NCBI GenBank assembly: GCA_036785705.1
Contig: JAWUZG010000084.1
Location: 10,677,501-10,741,500, forward strand
Direction of reading: 5' to 3'
Length of the DNA stretch: 64,000 nucleotides
DNA from: Acanthornis magna
Lineage: Eukaryota; Chordata; Aves; Passeriformes; Acanthizidae
This document shows, piece after piece, positions 1-40,267 of this stretch. The notes under the pieces are model-generated. The model saw nothing but the letters and a program-made list of their open reading frames with translations. It was not told the origin of the DNA and searched no databases. Both the position numbers and the translations under genes were made by a program. The first letter of the stretch is position 1, and every line of letters starts with the position of its first letter.

Positions 1-2807
1 CATGTTTCTGCTGTCAAGGAGACACTTCCTAATGCAATTGAGTAGTAACAACTGTAGTTTTTCTGTTTTCGGGGTGGAAAAAATTGCAATCAGAGAGAAG
101 GGCAATTTCTTTGCCTGTTTTCCTGATGCAACAGGGAAAACAGGTCAGATGTCCATCTATCTGTTGGCCCCTCTCCCTCAAGACTTTTTGAATCCTTTGA
201 TTGGTATTAATTAATCAATTAATCTGACAGTGGGCAGCTGCCTCTTACACACCATTGGCAGACTGAGCAAAGATGGACGGGAGCTGTACAGGAGGATGGG
301 GATAATGAAGTGTATGGGAAGATGGCATACAGCACTTAGGAGGTACCAGAAAATACTTCAGTGGGCGTGTTTGATAAATTGAAGGCATTGCAAGACGGGG
401 GAACTGAGATGCAGAATGGAAATCACAGAAAACCAGATTCTGTAGATTTATTATTCTTCTTTTAGTGGTGATATCAATTAAATCAGAACAGACTTTTATG
501 TAGATAGCTGTCACTGATTCATTTTGCTTGGAAAAAAGTGATCCACTGCTACACTGCCTTCCAAAAGACAGTTTTACCATAGTAATTTGCTCAGCACAGC
601 CTGAGCCTGTCCCAGTGTGGGACACTGGGAATGGGACAGTGAGACTGCCAAATATTATAATTTCAAGTATTAATGTCCCTACCAAGATTGCTCAAAAAAA
701 ATTTGGTTGTTAAACTTATCAGGGCTGAGCTGGTACCAACATTCACAGGCAGTTTTTGCCATCTCTCTTTGCCAAAATTAGCTTGTAGGAATGCTGTCAT
801 ATTTGTTGTATTTGTGTGTAAGTTTGGGCAACTTCCCTTTGAGATTGGTTTACAGATGTGGTTGGAAAGCACTTACATTGTTTTAGATACACTGACTTGC
901 TTCCCATTAGCAGCCTGATGTGTGAATAATGATCATAATAACTATAATGATACCTCACAAATTGAGTGTTGCTTTTCCTTGAAGAAGATCTTTTCTTTGA
1001 GATATAGTTTCATTTCTACCCAGATCATTCTTGTAATACTGTTTTTTCCCCTGCTTTCTCCCTCATGATTCATGTATACAAAATTCACGCTCAAGGAAGA
1101 CTTATGTCTCAGGTTTCCACAGTTAATGAACATAACGGTTTCAAACTATTTCATGTGTATAAACATGTGAAGTTCTGTGATGATAAACATCAGTAAATAT
1201 TTAGGAGCCTGAAAAGATTGTAGTAAAATGAACTGTGTGAGCCAAAGCTGAATCCTATTCAGCTGGGTAAGGCAAGCCCATAAGGTCAAGTTATGAACCA
1301 TTATTTCCTTGGTATTCCTTATTTGTACTGAACAATTACGTGGATAAACCTTGAGAAGGATTTGTATTTTACATGAATCTGTCTTTGCTTTTGTGTACAA
1401 GTTTGAAATATTTTTAATGGACTTTGATTTAAAATTTCTTTTTAAAATCATTGACCTTTTTTATTAATTCTACTGAAGTGCCACTGTATCTCATTTATAC
1501 CCAAAAGAGTCAAACACAAACATCATTGATATCTAGCTGCCCCAACCCTGTCATCCTGAGTTGCTGTTGTATATTTTAATAACTGATTTCCATATAGAAA
1601 AGGAGCTACTCATAAAGTCTTAGTTGATGATATTTGGAGTAACTTTTCAATTGTGCAGTCCCTCACATCCTCTCCTAACCATCACTTCCTCATCTCCTTT
1701 TATTCCTGCCTTTCCCAGAGTGATGTGTGAGCACCTTGGTGCTTTGGGAACTGCTCGTGCAGGAGATGTTCATGCCAGAGTGAGAAGTGAGGCTTTTGGC
1801 CATGGTCTCTGTTGGGGCTTAGGTGCAGGGACAGGTGCTGCCACTTTACTGCTCTGTGACCTTGACTTAAATTACCTTGCTGGCTGACTGTCTAAACAGG
1901 ATATTGCCTTAATGTTCATACGCTACTTTGAACACGAATGGAGCTGCAAACATTGAATCATTGTAGGAAAATGTGAATGCTGGGTTTGTCTAATGGCAGT
2001 GCTAGCCCAGTGCCACAGCCTCATAGTGCTTTGTACCCACTGACTTGCTCTTCCTGTGAACATCCCCACCAGCTCACCGAGCTTTCCTTTTGTGTCCCTG
2101 CATTTGTCGTGATGGGACAGAATTGAACTCGCTTTGCCTATATACCAAAGAAATCATGGAATTAAAAAATGCTGAGACAGGAGCATGATCTGATATCCTT
2201 TCTGTTCATTTGTGTAGATCTTACTCATTTTAGATATTATTCATGTGCCTGAGGAGAGAAAGTGGCATGGGAGAAGTATGGGAATATACAGCAACAGCTG
2301 AAGTTTTGAGTTACCAGAGCAAGTAGGGGGAACTGAGCATGGTGCTGGGAGCTTGCATGCAAGCAAGAGCCTTGCAAAGATGTAACTACATGCTCAAGTT
2401 CAGTAGACATATTCACAGCCTTTCCACAGTGTGTAAAATGAATCGTATTTAAATATTTGCAGGATGAGTGTTTTAGCAGCACGGAAAAGAGTGACTGATT
2501 AGGTTTGCTCTATGTGAAGAGTTTTCTCCGATTTCAGTAGATTATATTTCTTCATGAAAAAGACCTGTGTTCTTGTCCTTATTACTCTTTGAAAGATGTC
2601 TTCAAAACCTTATGGCAGCGTGAACATAATTCTATTAATAGGAAATACATAGTCACTTGGTAGCTTGTATTAAATATAATTTTCTCAAATTTCTTACCAG
2701 TTGCCAGAGCTAATCTACAGGGGGAGGTGTATATTGTAAGGATATATTTTGGTCATGGGATCTCCTTCTTTTAATGCTGACCAAATGTCCTGTGCCTCTC
2801 TTTACAG
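1..2807. other. Non-coding, probably CARS1 intron 1
   Basis: No exon, CpG island or recognisable repeat is visible. The short first exon of CARS1 (about nine codons in mammals) and its promoter should lie upstream of the window, because the first exon found here is entered in phase 1. The open frames in this stretch are short, on both strands, and look random. Confidence 0.55.
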
Positions 2808-30699
<27,892 letters not shown>

Positions 30700-30848
30700 A
30701 AACAACAGGACTTTTTTTTTAGAAGGCGAGTGCTGGGTTCCCATTGAAGAAGTGAGCATATACTGATGCTCAATTTCTGTTTACACTTTCTATTATGTGC
30801 AAAGTAAAATTCCTGTTTACGTGGATTAATAATGTCATCTGGAAATGC

Positions 30849-30854
30849 AATAAA
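30849..30854 (+). terminator. CARS1: CARS1 polyadenylation signal AATAAA
   Basis: Canonical AATAAA 150 bases after the stop codon, which predicts a short 3' UTR with cleavage near 30865-30890. A second AATAAA at 32069-32074 could serve a longer transcript. Confidence 0.6.
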
Positions 30855-30889
30855 AATCCATCATTAAGAAAAAGCCAACCTGTAAGAAG

Positions 30890-33800
30890 TTTCTTCTCAA
30901 CAGTAGCAACAGTGGTTGCCAATTCTGTTTGTGAAGGTGCTGCTCAGTCAGCAAAACCACATAAGGATTCTTGTTCATTCTAGCTTTCCAGGCTTTGGTT
31001 AATTTGGTCCTGCATACTGATCTCTATCTAAGACCCGAAGTTACAGTCAGAAAAATTTGCTGCTAAATGGGAGCTGAGTAATTTGCCCCACAGTAAGAAC
31101 AGTATTTTCCAGATGACTTTAGTATCTTTACATAAGCAGGAAAAGTGGGTAGTTCACTTTGATACTTCTTCTAACTGCTGTGATTAAAAAGTCTCATAAG
31201 TATACCCAGAACACTTTGCATAGTAGAAGTTAACAGTCCCTTTGTTGAAAAAGGGAACAGATCATCAACCTGCAGTTGCAATCAAGTGGGTAAGTACAAG
31301 GCAAATGCACCTGCATTGAACAAACAGGTGGGAAGGACATGAAGGGCTGATGGCAGAGGTGGTGTGTTCTTGGAGTTATCCCTTCCAGGAAACAGGAGCC
31401 CTGCCAAAGTACCTGATTACCCAAAGTACTCAGTACCTAATTACCAGTTCAGAGCCATGGGGAATTAACAAAGGGTTTCCAACTGAGATACAGTTTGTGG
31501 ATTAGTTTGCAGTTAGGGAATACAGCTAGACATTGCCCTGTATTCAAGACTGATGTTTTTAACATGACACTTAATTTAACCCTGAGACAATAACCTTTCT
31601 GATGTAGTATGGTCACATTATATCTGCAGGGAGAGTTCTCTGTTACCTAACAATGCATTTCACTGGCAGAAGATACTAAATGGACTAAAGTTCATGAAAT
31701 CCTAAAAAATATCTCACCTACTCTGCACCTCCACAGATCAGCCAAGTGTCTGATTTTCAGAACTATATTCACTGAGTATTCTCAAAGTGACTTGCACAAA
31801 GTCATACTCTATGACCTCTCTGTTCTCTTAACTCTTAGGTTCATGCTACAATCATTAGGCTGTGTTCTTTTCCTCAAATAAGAGTTAAAACATCTTTGCT
31901 TTTCTTTTTTTTTTTTTCTTGTTTATATTCCTCCTTCTGAGGAATGAACATATTATTTGGAGTAACAGAAAGGTCTAGCAGGGGTTTTTTTCCTAATTTG
32001 TCTGTATTTGCCTTTGAAAACATACATAATGTTAAGGTCAGTAAAGCACATGTATATTGTGTGCAGAAAATAAAATCTGTTGTGAAGTACAAGTTGTATG
32101 TGAACTTCATGTAGTGGGGAGAATATTGAGCTTATCTTTAGTCCACAACCATCTTTTTGAAATGTGGTTTATGGAGCTTTTTCTTTAGCTTGCTATTACT
32201 AATTTAATTAATTTTGCATTCAAATTTGATTATTCTGCTAATTTCTAAGCAATTGTATAAATACATGTTTAAACTGCACAATGATACTTAAAGCATCCAG
32301 CCACAGCCATGAGGACATCCTTTGGTCTGGGAACAGAAAAGGTTTTATTACATTTTCTGCAGCATTTCAGATCGTAACTCTCTTCAGCATTATCAGCTCA
32401 TCATTTTCTTCCCAGCATGCTCTCTGAAGACACATGTGCACTCAGGATATCTTTGAAAGGATGGGACATACCTATGCTCCTTCTGAAGCTGCTACTTAAT
32501 GGTAAATAGTGACACTAATTTGAGTACAGAAATCCTTTTTTGGTGATCTGAGTTAGCACTTACTTAAAGCGAGTTAGTATTTAACTATGGAGAAGATGCT
32601 GTTGATCCAGGGCTGTCCTGGATGTAGTTTATGGCATCTCCATAATAACATCCTGGCTTTTGCCCCCACATTTTGTTTTTTCTCTTCCTGCTCTGTTTTT
32701 AGTAGAACCTAATCCAATTCCATTACTTATCTACTCTATCAATGTAGAAATTTTTTTTTTTTTAATGCCCATTTTCCTTCCTAAGTGCTCCATTTTGTTT
32801 CTGGGACAACTCTCCTTGCAAGGATCTTGGAGCATTTCAGGCTCACATTTTCCAAAGGTTATTTTCCAGTCTTTCTGTATGCTTCCCACATGCACATGCT
32901 GCTTCCTCCCTCCCTCCCTCCCTCCCTCGGTATTTCTTTTAAATTCAGTATGCGTAAGGTCCTGGTGAAGGAAAACTTGGTAGCAAACAAAGAATGCTGC
33001 AGCCAGGCTTGGATGCACACTGCTTAAAATGACTTTTTCAGTGTGGGTGTGCCAATTGATCTGTGGGATTACTGAATTGCACAGACAATACCTATTCCCT
33101 GGCAATCCCTCAAGGTGGCACTTAAGTAAATTTCACTGCACTTGCTTAGTGAGAGAGACCTGGCAAGCAGGAGAAGGGAATGCAACAGCAATGGTCTGCA
33201 GTGTCTTAGTCATCTGTCTCGCTCAGCCAGAAAAAGGGAGAGGGCAGACTACACAGTATTTTAATTTTTTTGTTGTTTTGGGTGTTTTTTTAATGTCATG
33301 TATGCATACACACTCTTATGGAAGGCAGTCTGAAATATGATTTTCTATGCATTATGAAAATGAAAATCCTCATAGCAAAATCTTAAAATTTTAACATATT
33401 TTAATTTTCTTGAACAGAGACCTCATCTTGCTTATACAATGTGGAGCTTTTCATTTCCCACCTATCAAAGAATTTATTCAGAGATGGCAAGGGAAGATAA
33501 AAGAGTGGTGTTTCTGTTTTTAATTGCACCCTTGGCTGAAGACCAAACTTGGCAGCAGCAAATTTTGTTTGTCTCTTGCTCAGAGTGTGCCTTTCAGCCT
33601 TTCTGATGTGAATATTCCCATTAACATCAAATATGAATACTGCTCCACTCAAGAGAGCAAATTCGTCCCATTGCTCAGTTTGTTCAGATACTGATAGGAA
33701 AATCTGTGAATTGTTCAATCTGAACTTGATGCCACCAATCTTTCTGAAGACTTTCAACTGATTAGTGCTGATTACATTTATGATACTCTCTTTGACCTCT

Positions 33801-35690
33801 TTATCCCAACATTTTTATTTTCTGTCTGCTGTTGCATAAAGGCACTGATGCATTTTAGGTGTGCAAATAAGCAATTTGCTGCCACATACAGTATACAGCT
33901 TAAAATGTAGAAAAAGAAGTTGGAGGTAAGTTTAAGCATTTTCAGGTGGTGGTAGTTGTTGGACCAACTTTAGCTCCCTCTTTTAATTACACAGCTTCTA
34001 CAACATAAATATGGGAAGGAATTTTATTCCACTCTGTGATTTCACAAGGCAATTTCTATATGTACCCCATGCATAGTACTTAACATGTCTTGAGACAGAA
34101 CAGATTAATTAAGAAGCACATTAGCTATTTAGTACCAAGACTCAGCTTAGTAATGATCAAACTTCTTCCTCCCCTGCAGGAGAAGTCATTGACAGTCTAA
34201 GTCTTATATCTCAGATTAGGCTGTGAATGTCTGGCATCTCACCCAGTGAGAGCAGTTTCCATTAATACCCACCCAAGGGCAGAAGACACAGACAGTTTAA
34301 TGCCAGTTACAGATCTCAGCCTAAGCTTTCTCTCCAGTGTCAAGTGCATCTGTTTGGCAGCTCTGGCACAGTCCCTTCCCTCGGTTTTGGTTCTCCAAGT
34401 TCTTGTATGTGAGGCTGGGTGCTTAAATCAAGCCAGGGTGATTCAGCAGATATCCATTTGCTGCTCTCTGCAGGGTAGCAGCACCTGACAGCAAGATGAC
34501 TCCACAGATTATGCTTTATCCACAGTCCTGAAGTCTAGCACTGTGCTACAGGAGATTAGAGAACAGTCAGCAAAAATCCCTCATTGATCATGGGAGTTTT
34601 AATGCCTTTGGAGTGGGGCACTAAAAATCCAGAGGTGTAAGGTAATTGAAATGCATGTTTACCTTGATATATGAGCACAGAAAGGGTGCAGCTAGATTAC
34701 ACAGTCAGGCAAAACCTCTCTTACATCTTCGTAGGAGACAAAGTTTGGAGTTTGTACTCAGCATCTGAGTGTCTTTTAACAAAATGGAGACTTACAGAAA
34801 AATCATAAAAGAATACTTGATATCTATCTGGCAGCAGCAACCACAAAAGCGTGGAGTAGGAATACCTTGAGATAAACCCTTCTCTTTCAGAGTTAATTAC
34901 GCTCTTCTTTGGAACACTGAGAATCAAGTGTAGCTACTGCCATAAATAAAGTTGTCCCAAAATTAAGGATTAATGGAAATATGAGGAGGCTCTTAATCTG
35001 CTGATGTTAGAAAAAAGGACTGGTTTGGAGAAACAGGGAAAGGGAGCTGGAAGCAAAGCAAAGAAGGGGCACCTTCCACTGAACATGCCCTCTGGCCCAC
35101 CAAGTCTGTTTGTTTGTGCAACTGGCTACAGCATTCTTGCAGTTTTTTCAAAAGTGTATAATTTTTAATTACAGTATTGGTATCTATTTAATTAAAGGTT
35201 CCTTAGTTATTCCTGTAACTTAAATTCCTACTGTAACTGAATTAATCTAACATTAATATATTTTCTGTTGTTAATTTATAAAATTTTGGTCTCAATGCTT
35301 CCAAATGCTAGTTGTTAATTACAGAAATCTAAGCTGCAGACCTGGAGAAAACCTTTTTTTTAGAACAAGGGAATCCCCTGACAGGAGAAAAGGGTTAGAG
35401 GTTTTCTCCTATTAAGTGAAAGATGACTAAAACTCTGGAAGTGGCTTGAGGTGCAGAAATTGCCCTGTTCCTCCCACCAATGCTGCACGGCATCTGCTGC
35501 TTGCAGACTGCCATGTACTCAGAACCTGGGCTGATGGTGGGGTTTTCTTGGCTTCCTTTAACAGGGACTTGTGTCTCAGCAGAAGATGGGCACTGCTGCC
35601 TCCAGCTCTGCTGTGGAGGAGCTGTAAAGCACAGGCCAGGCACGGCGCCTCAGAAACTGCATGGATAATCTCCCAGCATGGATAATCTTA
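30890..35690. other. Intergenic, CARS1 to NAP1L4
   Basis: About 4.8 kb with no convincing gene. It holds T runs (about 31906, 32751 and 33267), one microsatellite (listed) and a 118-codon minus-strand open frame (33401-33757) of unknown meaning. Confidence 0.55.
32904..32929. repeat. (CCTC)n microsatellite
   Basis: About six tandem tetranucleotide units in intergenic DNA, flanked by unrelated sequence. Confidence 0.85.
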
Positions 35691-36150
35691 ATGACAAATC
35701 ACAATTACTGAGACATGGAGAGATCTCACTGCGATTGCTGAGGCATGGTGGGACAGCTCACATGACTGGAACGTTGTCATGGATGCTAGTGTATTTTTGA
35801 GGACGGGTCAGAGGGGTGAGGTGGTGGAGTTGCTCGAGCTCTACCCAGGAACAGACAGATGAGTTGAGAGTTTGTGATGAGAATTAAGGGCTGATATGGT
35901 GACACGGTTGTGGGTGTTTGGGACAGGCCCCCTGGCCAGGAGAACGACGAGGTTGATGGGGCTTTCTATGGGTAGCTGGAAACAGCCTCGCAGTCGCAGG
36001 CCCTGGTTCTTCTACGGGACTCCAACCACCCTGATATTCGTTGGAGGGACAGCGCGGCCAGGGACACACAGTCCAGGAAGTTCCTGCAGATTACTGATGA
36101 TGACTTTTTGATGGAAGTGCTGGAGGAGCCAAGGAGGAACAGAATATTGC
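35690..36150 (+). mobile_element. CR1 LINE fragment, endonuclease part of ORF2, decayed
   Basis: The DNA follows the CR1 ORF2 endonuclease region: 'catggtgggacagctcacat', then a stretch giving RGGGV-like residues near 35815, a YRPP-like stretch near 35930, 'gacttcaaccatcc'-like at about 36016-36035 (the catalytic GDFN block, here mutated) and an EEP-like end near 36125. Stops and frameshifts break the frame many times, so no protein can be made. CR1 is the main LINE of birds and other sauropsids. It ends just before the NAP1L4 CpG island. The 5' boundary is uncertain. Confidence 0.75.
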
Positions 36151-36399
36151 TATCACTTTAAGGATGCGGGCACGCGCCGCCCCCCCGGCCCCGCCCCGCC
36201 TCTCATCACGCGCTCGCCTCGCGCGCGCCCGCGGCCCCGCGCGCCCCCCGCCCGCGCTCTCTGATTGGCCGAGCGCCGCGCCGCCGGACAGTCAACATGG
36301 CCCGCGTGCAGCGTGGCGGCCGCGGCGCTGCCGGGGCCAATCAGCGGCGCCGTTGCTTAGGGAGGAGCCCATGCTGCGGCCAATGGGACGCGGCTTTGT

Positions 36400-36480
36400 T
36401 GGCGGCGGCGCTGCCCGAGCGAGGAGGCTGCGAGGAGCCCGGCGGCGCTGCGGCCTCTGCGGCGTGAGGGGCGCGGGCAG
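36400..36480 (+). other. NAP1L4: NAP1L4 exon 1 (untranslated), start approximate
   Basis: A strong donor gcag/gtgagc at 36480/36481 lies in the CpG island, downstream of the CCAAT boxes. The ATG lies in the next exon, so this one is 5' UTR. The left edge is a guess. Confidence 0.55.
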
Positions 36481-36831
36481 GTGAGCGGCGCGGGCAGGAG
36501 AGGGCAGGCGGCCCCGGGCTCTGGGTCCTGCACCCCGGGCACCCGGTGGGAACAGCGGACGAATCGAACCGGACGCCACCACCGCGGCGCGGGGCTGGGG
36601 ATTCTGTCTGGGCCCGCTCAGGGGCGGAGCACGGCGGCGGCCGCAGCCTCTCGGCGCGGAGGGGTTTGCGCCCGGCCCGCTGCGGCCGCGTTTTAAGGCC
36701 GGTTGGAGAAGTTCGGTCCTACAGAAGGGGTCCCGCGTTGCTCCGTGCCTGGCGGCGTGGAACGTTGGGGTTCCGGCCGCATGTATGGCCGCACTTGTCT
36801 GGCAGCGCGCCCGCCCTGTCCCCGCCCTCCC

Positions 36832-36862
36832 GGGGGAGCGGGGGAGGAGGAGGGCGGGAGGG
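36832..36862 (+). promoter_or_regulatory. Potential G-quadruplex at the start of NAP1L4 intron 1
   Basis: Five G runs of three to five bases with short spacers lie on the non-template strand, about 350 bases after the exon 1 donor. Confidence 0.45.
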
Positions 36863-36950
36863 CTGTTTGTGGTGAGCGGTGCCCCCGGCGCTCTCACGCC
36901 GCCGTGCTCGGGTTGAGTCAAGGCTTTCGCCGCTTGGCTGAGGCGCGGTG

Positions 36951-39900
36951 CTTTCGCCTGACCTCAGCCACGGTGTTCTGTTCAGCAGCGTGGCGGGCAG
37001 TTCGGGGGGCTCGGTTTTCCGTTTCGGCTTCCTTGTCTCCCAGCTGAGGACCTGTTCGAGATTTTCTCTGCTGCTGCAGTTGTTTACTACGCATGATACT
37101 GGTGCCCGTAGGATTTGTCAGAGTCCCCTCTTGTAACATCTGCTCACGAGGTTTCAAAATATAAAGGTAGAGAAGCGATTGTGGGAATTATAGGTGAAAT
37201 CAGAATCATTAGGCAAATTTTTATGAGGTCATCTCTAAACAAAATAGTGTTCCTTTAAGAAAACTTCCGAGGTGAGCATAAGTTTTGCTGATGTCCGGGG
37301 TAGGTGGAACAGGTTAATTAGTTTTTTTCCTCAACTATTTTTTCACGATCCCCTATTATTACCCTTAGAGAATGTATCAGACTGTTATGTTTGTGGCTTC
37401 CCACGGAGTTACATCCCAGTGGTTCTGAAACGGAAGTTGTAACTTTCCCTTCTGATTTGTTGTAGTTACAAAAAGCACTTAACAGCTGTGGCAGGAGTTT
37501 TCCTGTGAGTCCAGGAGCCCTTCAGTTTCCTGCTTTGTATTTTAGTTGTGTTTAGAAGTGATTGATGGTGTGTGACGTTTGTGCCAGGCAAGTTCCAGCA
37601 CTAGCCTGCAAGCACAGGGGCTTGATCTGGTCTCCTCTATGCCCAAAGCTTCATCTGCATGAGTCATTTGAAAACAGTGAACTGTCAGAAGAAATGAGGC
37701 ACTAACTCGGCCTCAACGGTGGTGATAGTAACGATAATAACGATGCTTTCTGCTGTTATTTCCTTTGGTTCTCACAGCTTTTTCATGTCTTCATTGGCTG
37801 TAAACTGAGCTCACTTGCTTGGAAAGTAATGAAGATGATGGACATGAAGGCTCAGTGCTTCGGAGCTGTACTTTTTCAGCTTGGTGTGCACTTAACTTTA
37901 CCTCTAAAATTACCTTTCTCTCCCCTCCCCTGCCCTCACCAGCTTGTCCCGGACAGTTTTCTTGGTGATTCTGTGGCAATGAAGTCAGTGTAAGACAGCT
38001 GGAATGAAACTGGGAATCACAAGCTGTTTGCTAAGAAAGTTGCTTCTAATTTTTTATTTATATACTTCTTTTTACTTTCCAGTTGCCAAAGGCACAACTG
38101 TAGGGAGTGAAACAAGATTTAAAGTATGTATTTGCACCAGGGAATGGTGTCTTTTTTTCTCTTTATTTCTTTTTTCTTTTTTTTGTTGTTACTTGGGTGA
38201 ATGGCTTTTGTCAGAACATGCCCAGTTCATGTCTGTTCCAGTGGAGATTTATTTAACTACTATTAACACATTATTCCATGTTTTCCAAACACGAATGAGG
38301 ATCTTGTCTTCCCTTGGCAGGCTTGAGAAGTAGTTCCCTGCAGGAAATACAGCACAAACACCTGAACAGAAGAAACTATATTTGGAGTAGAGTCTTCTCC
38401 ATTAGCTCTGTCACTGGGCCTAGGTCGGAAGCCACAAGTCTTTGAGGATAATTTTAAAGTAATGCGAGTCTGCATTTTTAGTTGCTTACTGTTGCCTCCT
38501 CTAATAGTGACTGGGATCATATAACTTGTTTGCTGAACTTTGATATTAGGTCAGTTTGCTCTGTTTTATCTTTTTAATTGTATCTTTTTTCCCCTGCCTT
38601 CTATTGCTATGGAAGGAAGAAGTCATTTTTGCCCCTTTATTTCTTCACCTGTAAGATTATAAAAATCCTCTGGTTTGCTCTGTCAGGTGGTTGCTGGTAT
38701 TGCCACTTTCTCTTGTGATGTTTAAGGCAAGAGGAAGTGTTTGGAAATAAATCTGCATGAGCTGGTGGAACACCTACTCTACTAGAAGCCCCTTTGTTTG
38801 TTCCTGGGCTTAACTTGTAGGGTGGGCTCCTGGCCTCATTTGGGAGATGTAAACAACTTCCTGGGGAATAATCTGAAGTACACTGTTAGTACTGTCAAAA
38901 ATTAACAAAGCTTTTCAGTTCTATTTAAAGTGGTTGTGAAAGTGTTGCTTTTGCAGCTTAGAGCAGGATTCAGCATTTTCCAGATGGAAGAGTACATGCA
39001 ATCTCTGGGCTGCCGCTCAAGTTGGCATTAGCACTTAGGTTCTTCTTTGGTAGCCCTCTATTGGAGGCTGGGCCTGAGATCAGCCTGTTTGGCCTTCACA
39101 GAATGGGAGAAATCAGGCCTGTCAACTCCGATGAATGATTGAAGCTACATTTTGTTCTGAATTTGACTCGTAGACTAATGTCTGCTTTCTTGAAAGCTTG
39201 GTAGTGGAAAATGCCACCTGTGCTTCTGTATGGTAGCTGGTGATTACTGGAATTTTTGATCAGCTGTTCAGAAGGGGGGTAAAAAATGCCCATCTCTGCT
39301 ACTGAAATACATGTACAGGCTTAGCTATTTCACCCCAGAAAAGAAAGAGCAGCAGAGTAAGTTAGACAATCTGTCTCCCTCTGGTTTCTCAGGAGAGCTA
39401 GTTCAGATATTGGGGGCTGGGGTAGCTGTGCTAAACTTGGTTCCAGTCATTGTTAACAACAAGATTTTAACGTCTGTCTTTCCTCTTCATTTTCTGACTC
39501 CAGATAAATAAATTAAAGGTGAATCTTTATATAGGGGAATCTGCCTTCCTAGTTACTGTCAAAACCCCTTCTCTTGGTAAATAATTTTCTTCTCTTCAGT
39601 GGTTTTTTTTATCTAGCAACAGTTTTAGGCACATTGTAGAGCAGCAAAAGCAGATACTCACATAAATAACCCTGATTAGACAGACAAGTGAAACGTACTT
39701 TTTTCTGCTTGGGTGATAAAAGAAAAATAATTTGGAAGTTACTGTAATTAATTCATTTGAAATTTTATTGTTTTCAGCTCAAGTGTGCTATACAGGCAGA
39801 GATTAAAAATTCATTATTTACTGTGATACTGTCAAGGAATTTGAAAATAATACATTTATGTCTTCCTCTTTGGCTTTTTTTTTTTTATAGAATGCAGAGC

Positions 39901-40235
39901 TAATCTAGGAAACTGTGGCACTTGTCTTCAGACTGAGGACCCATGATTGGGTAGAAATGCATAAGTACTGGAGTACTTAACAGAAAAAATAAGCTCTAGG
40001 AGGGTTAAACCACCTGACAGACTGTTCAAAAACTGAGCAAGTTTCAGTTTGAATTGGGTATTGTGGTAGCTATTTACTTTACTATGAAGGATTATGTATG
40101 ATGAATTTCTTAGCAAAACCAGCAGCTGTTAATTTGTATTGAGGTTTTAAACAATGACCTGTTCTATTTTCATCTTCTGTTGAGGTAAACAAATTACTGT
40201 TTAAGTATTTTTAAACATTGCTTTTCAACTTGCAG
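36951..40235. other. NAP1L4 intron 1 remainder, no gene seen
   Basis: Non-coding. CpG density falls off after about 37,050. No repeat family or RNA gene recognised. Confidence 0.6.
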
Positions 40236-40267
40236 GTGGATACAGGCACACAGATGGCAGATAACAG
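40236..40267 (+). CDS. NAP1L4: NAP1L4 exon 2 with start codon
   Basis: ATG at 40254-40256 in cacagATGG gives MADN, matching the family N-terminus MAD. 18 bases of 5' UTR precede it in the exon. Two further AGs (40245, 40253) lie between the chosen acceptor (tgcag/gt) and the ATG, so the exon edge could shift. The donor is ag/gtatgt, phase 2. Confidence 0.85.

Larger units (their letters stand above)
36160..36950. promoter_or_regulatory. NAP1L4: CpG island promoter of NAP1L4
   Basis: About 800 bases, very rich in G, C and CpG against an AT-rich background. There are three CCAAT (NF-Y type) boxes: inverted ATTGG at 36264-36268 and direct CCAAT at 36337-36341 and 36380-36384. No TATA box is evident. 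Dispersed initiation around 36,400-36,450 would fit a housekeeping promoter; the exact start cannot be read from the sequence. Confidence 0.85.

Noticed and set aside
36292..36921. 209-codon minus-strand open frame over the CpG island
   Set aside because: GC-rich DNA has few stops. The product is low-complexity Ala/Pro/Arg with no recognisable domain.
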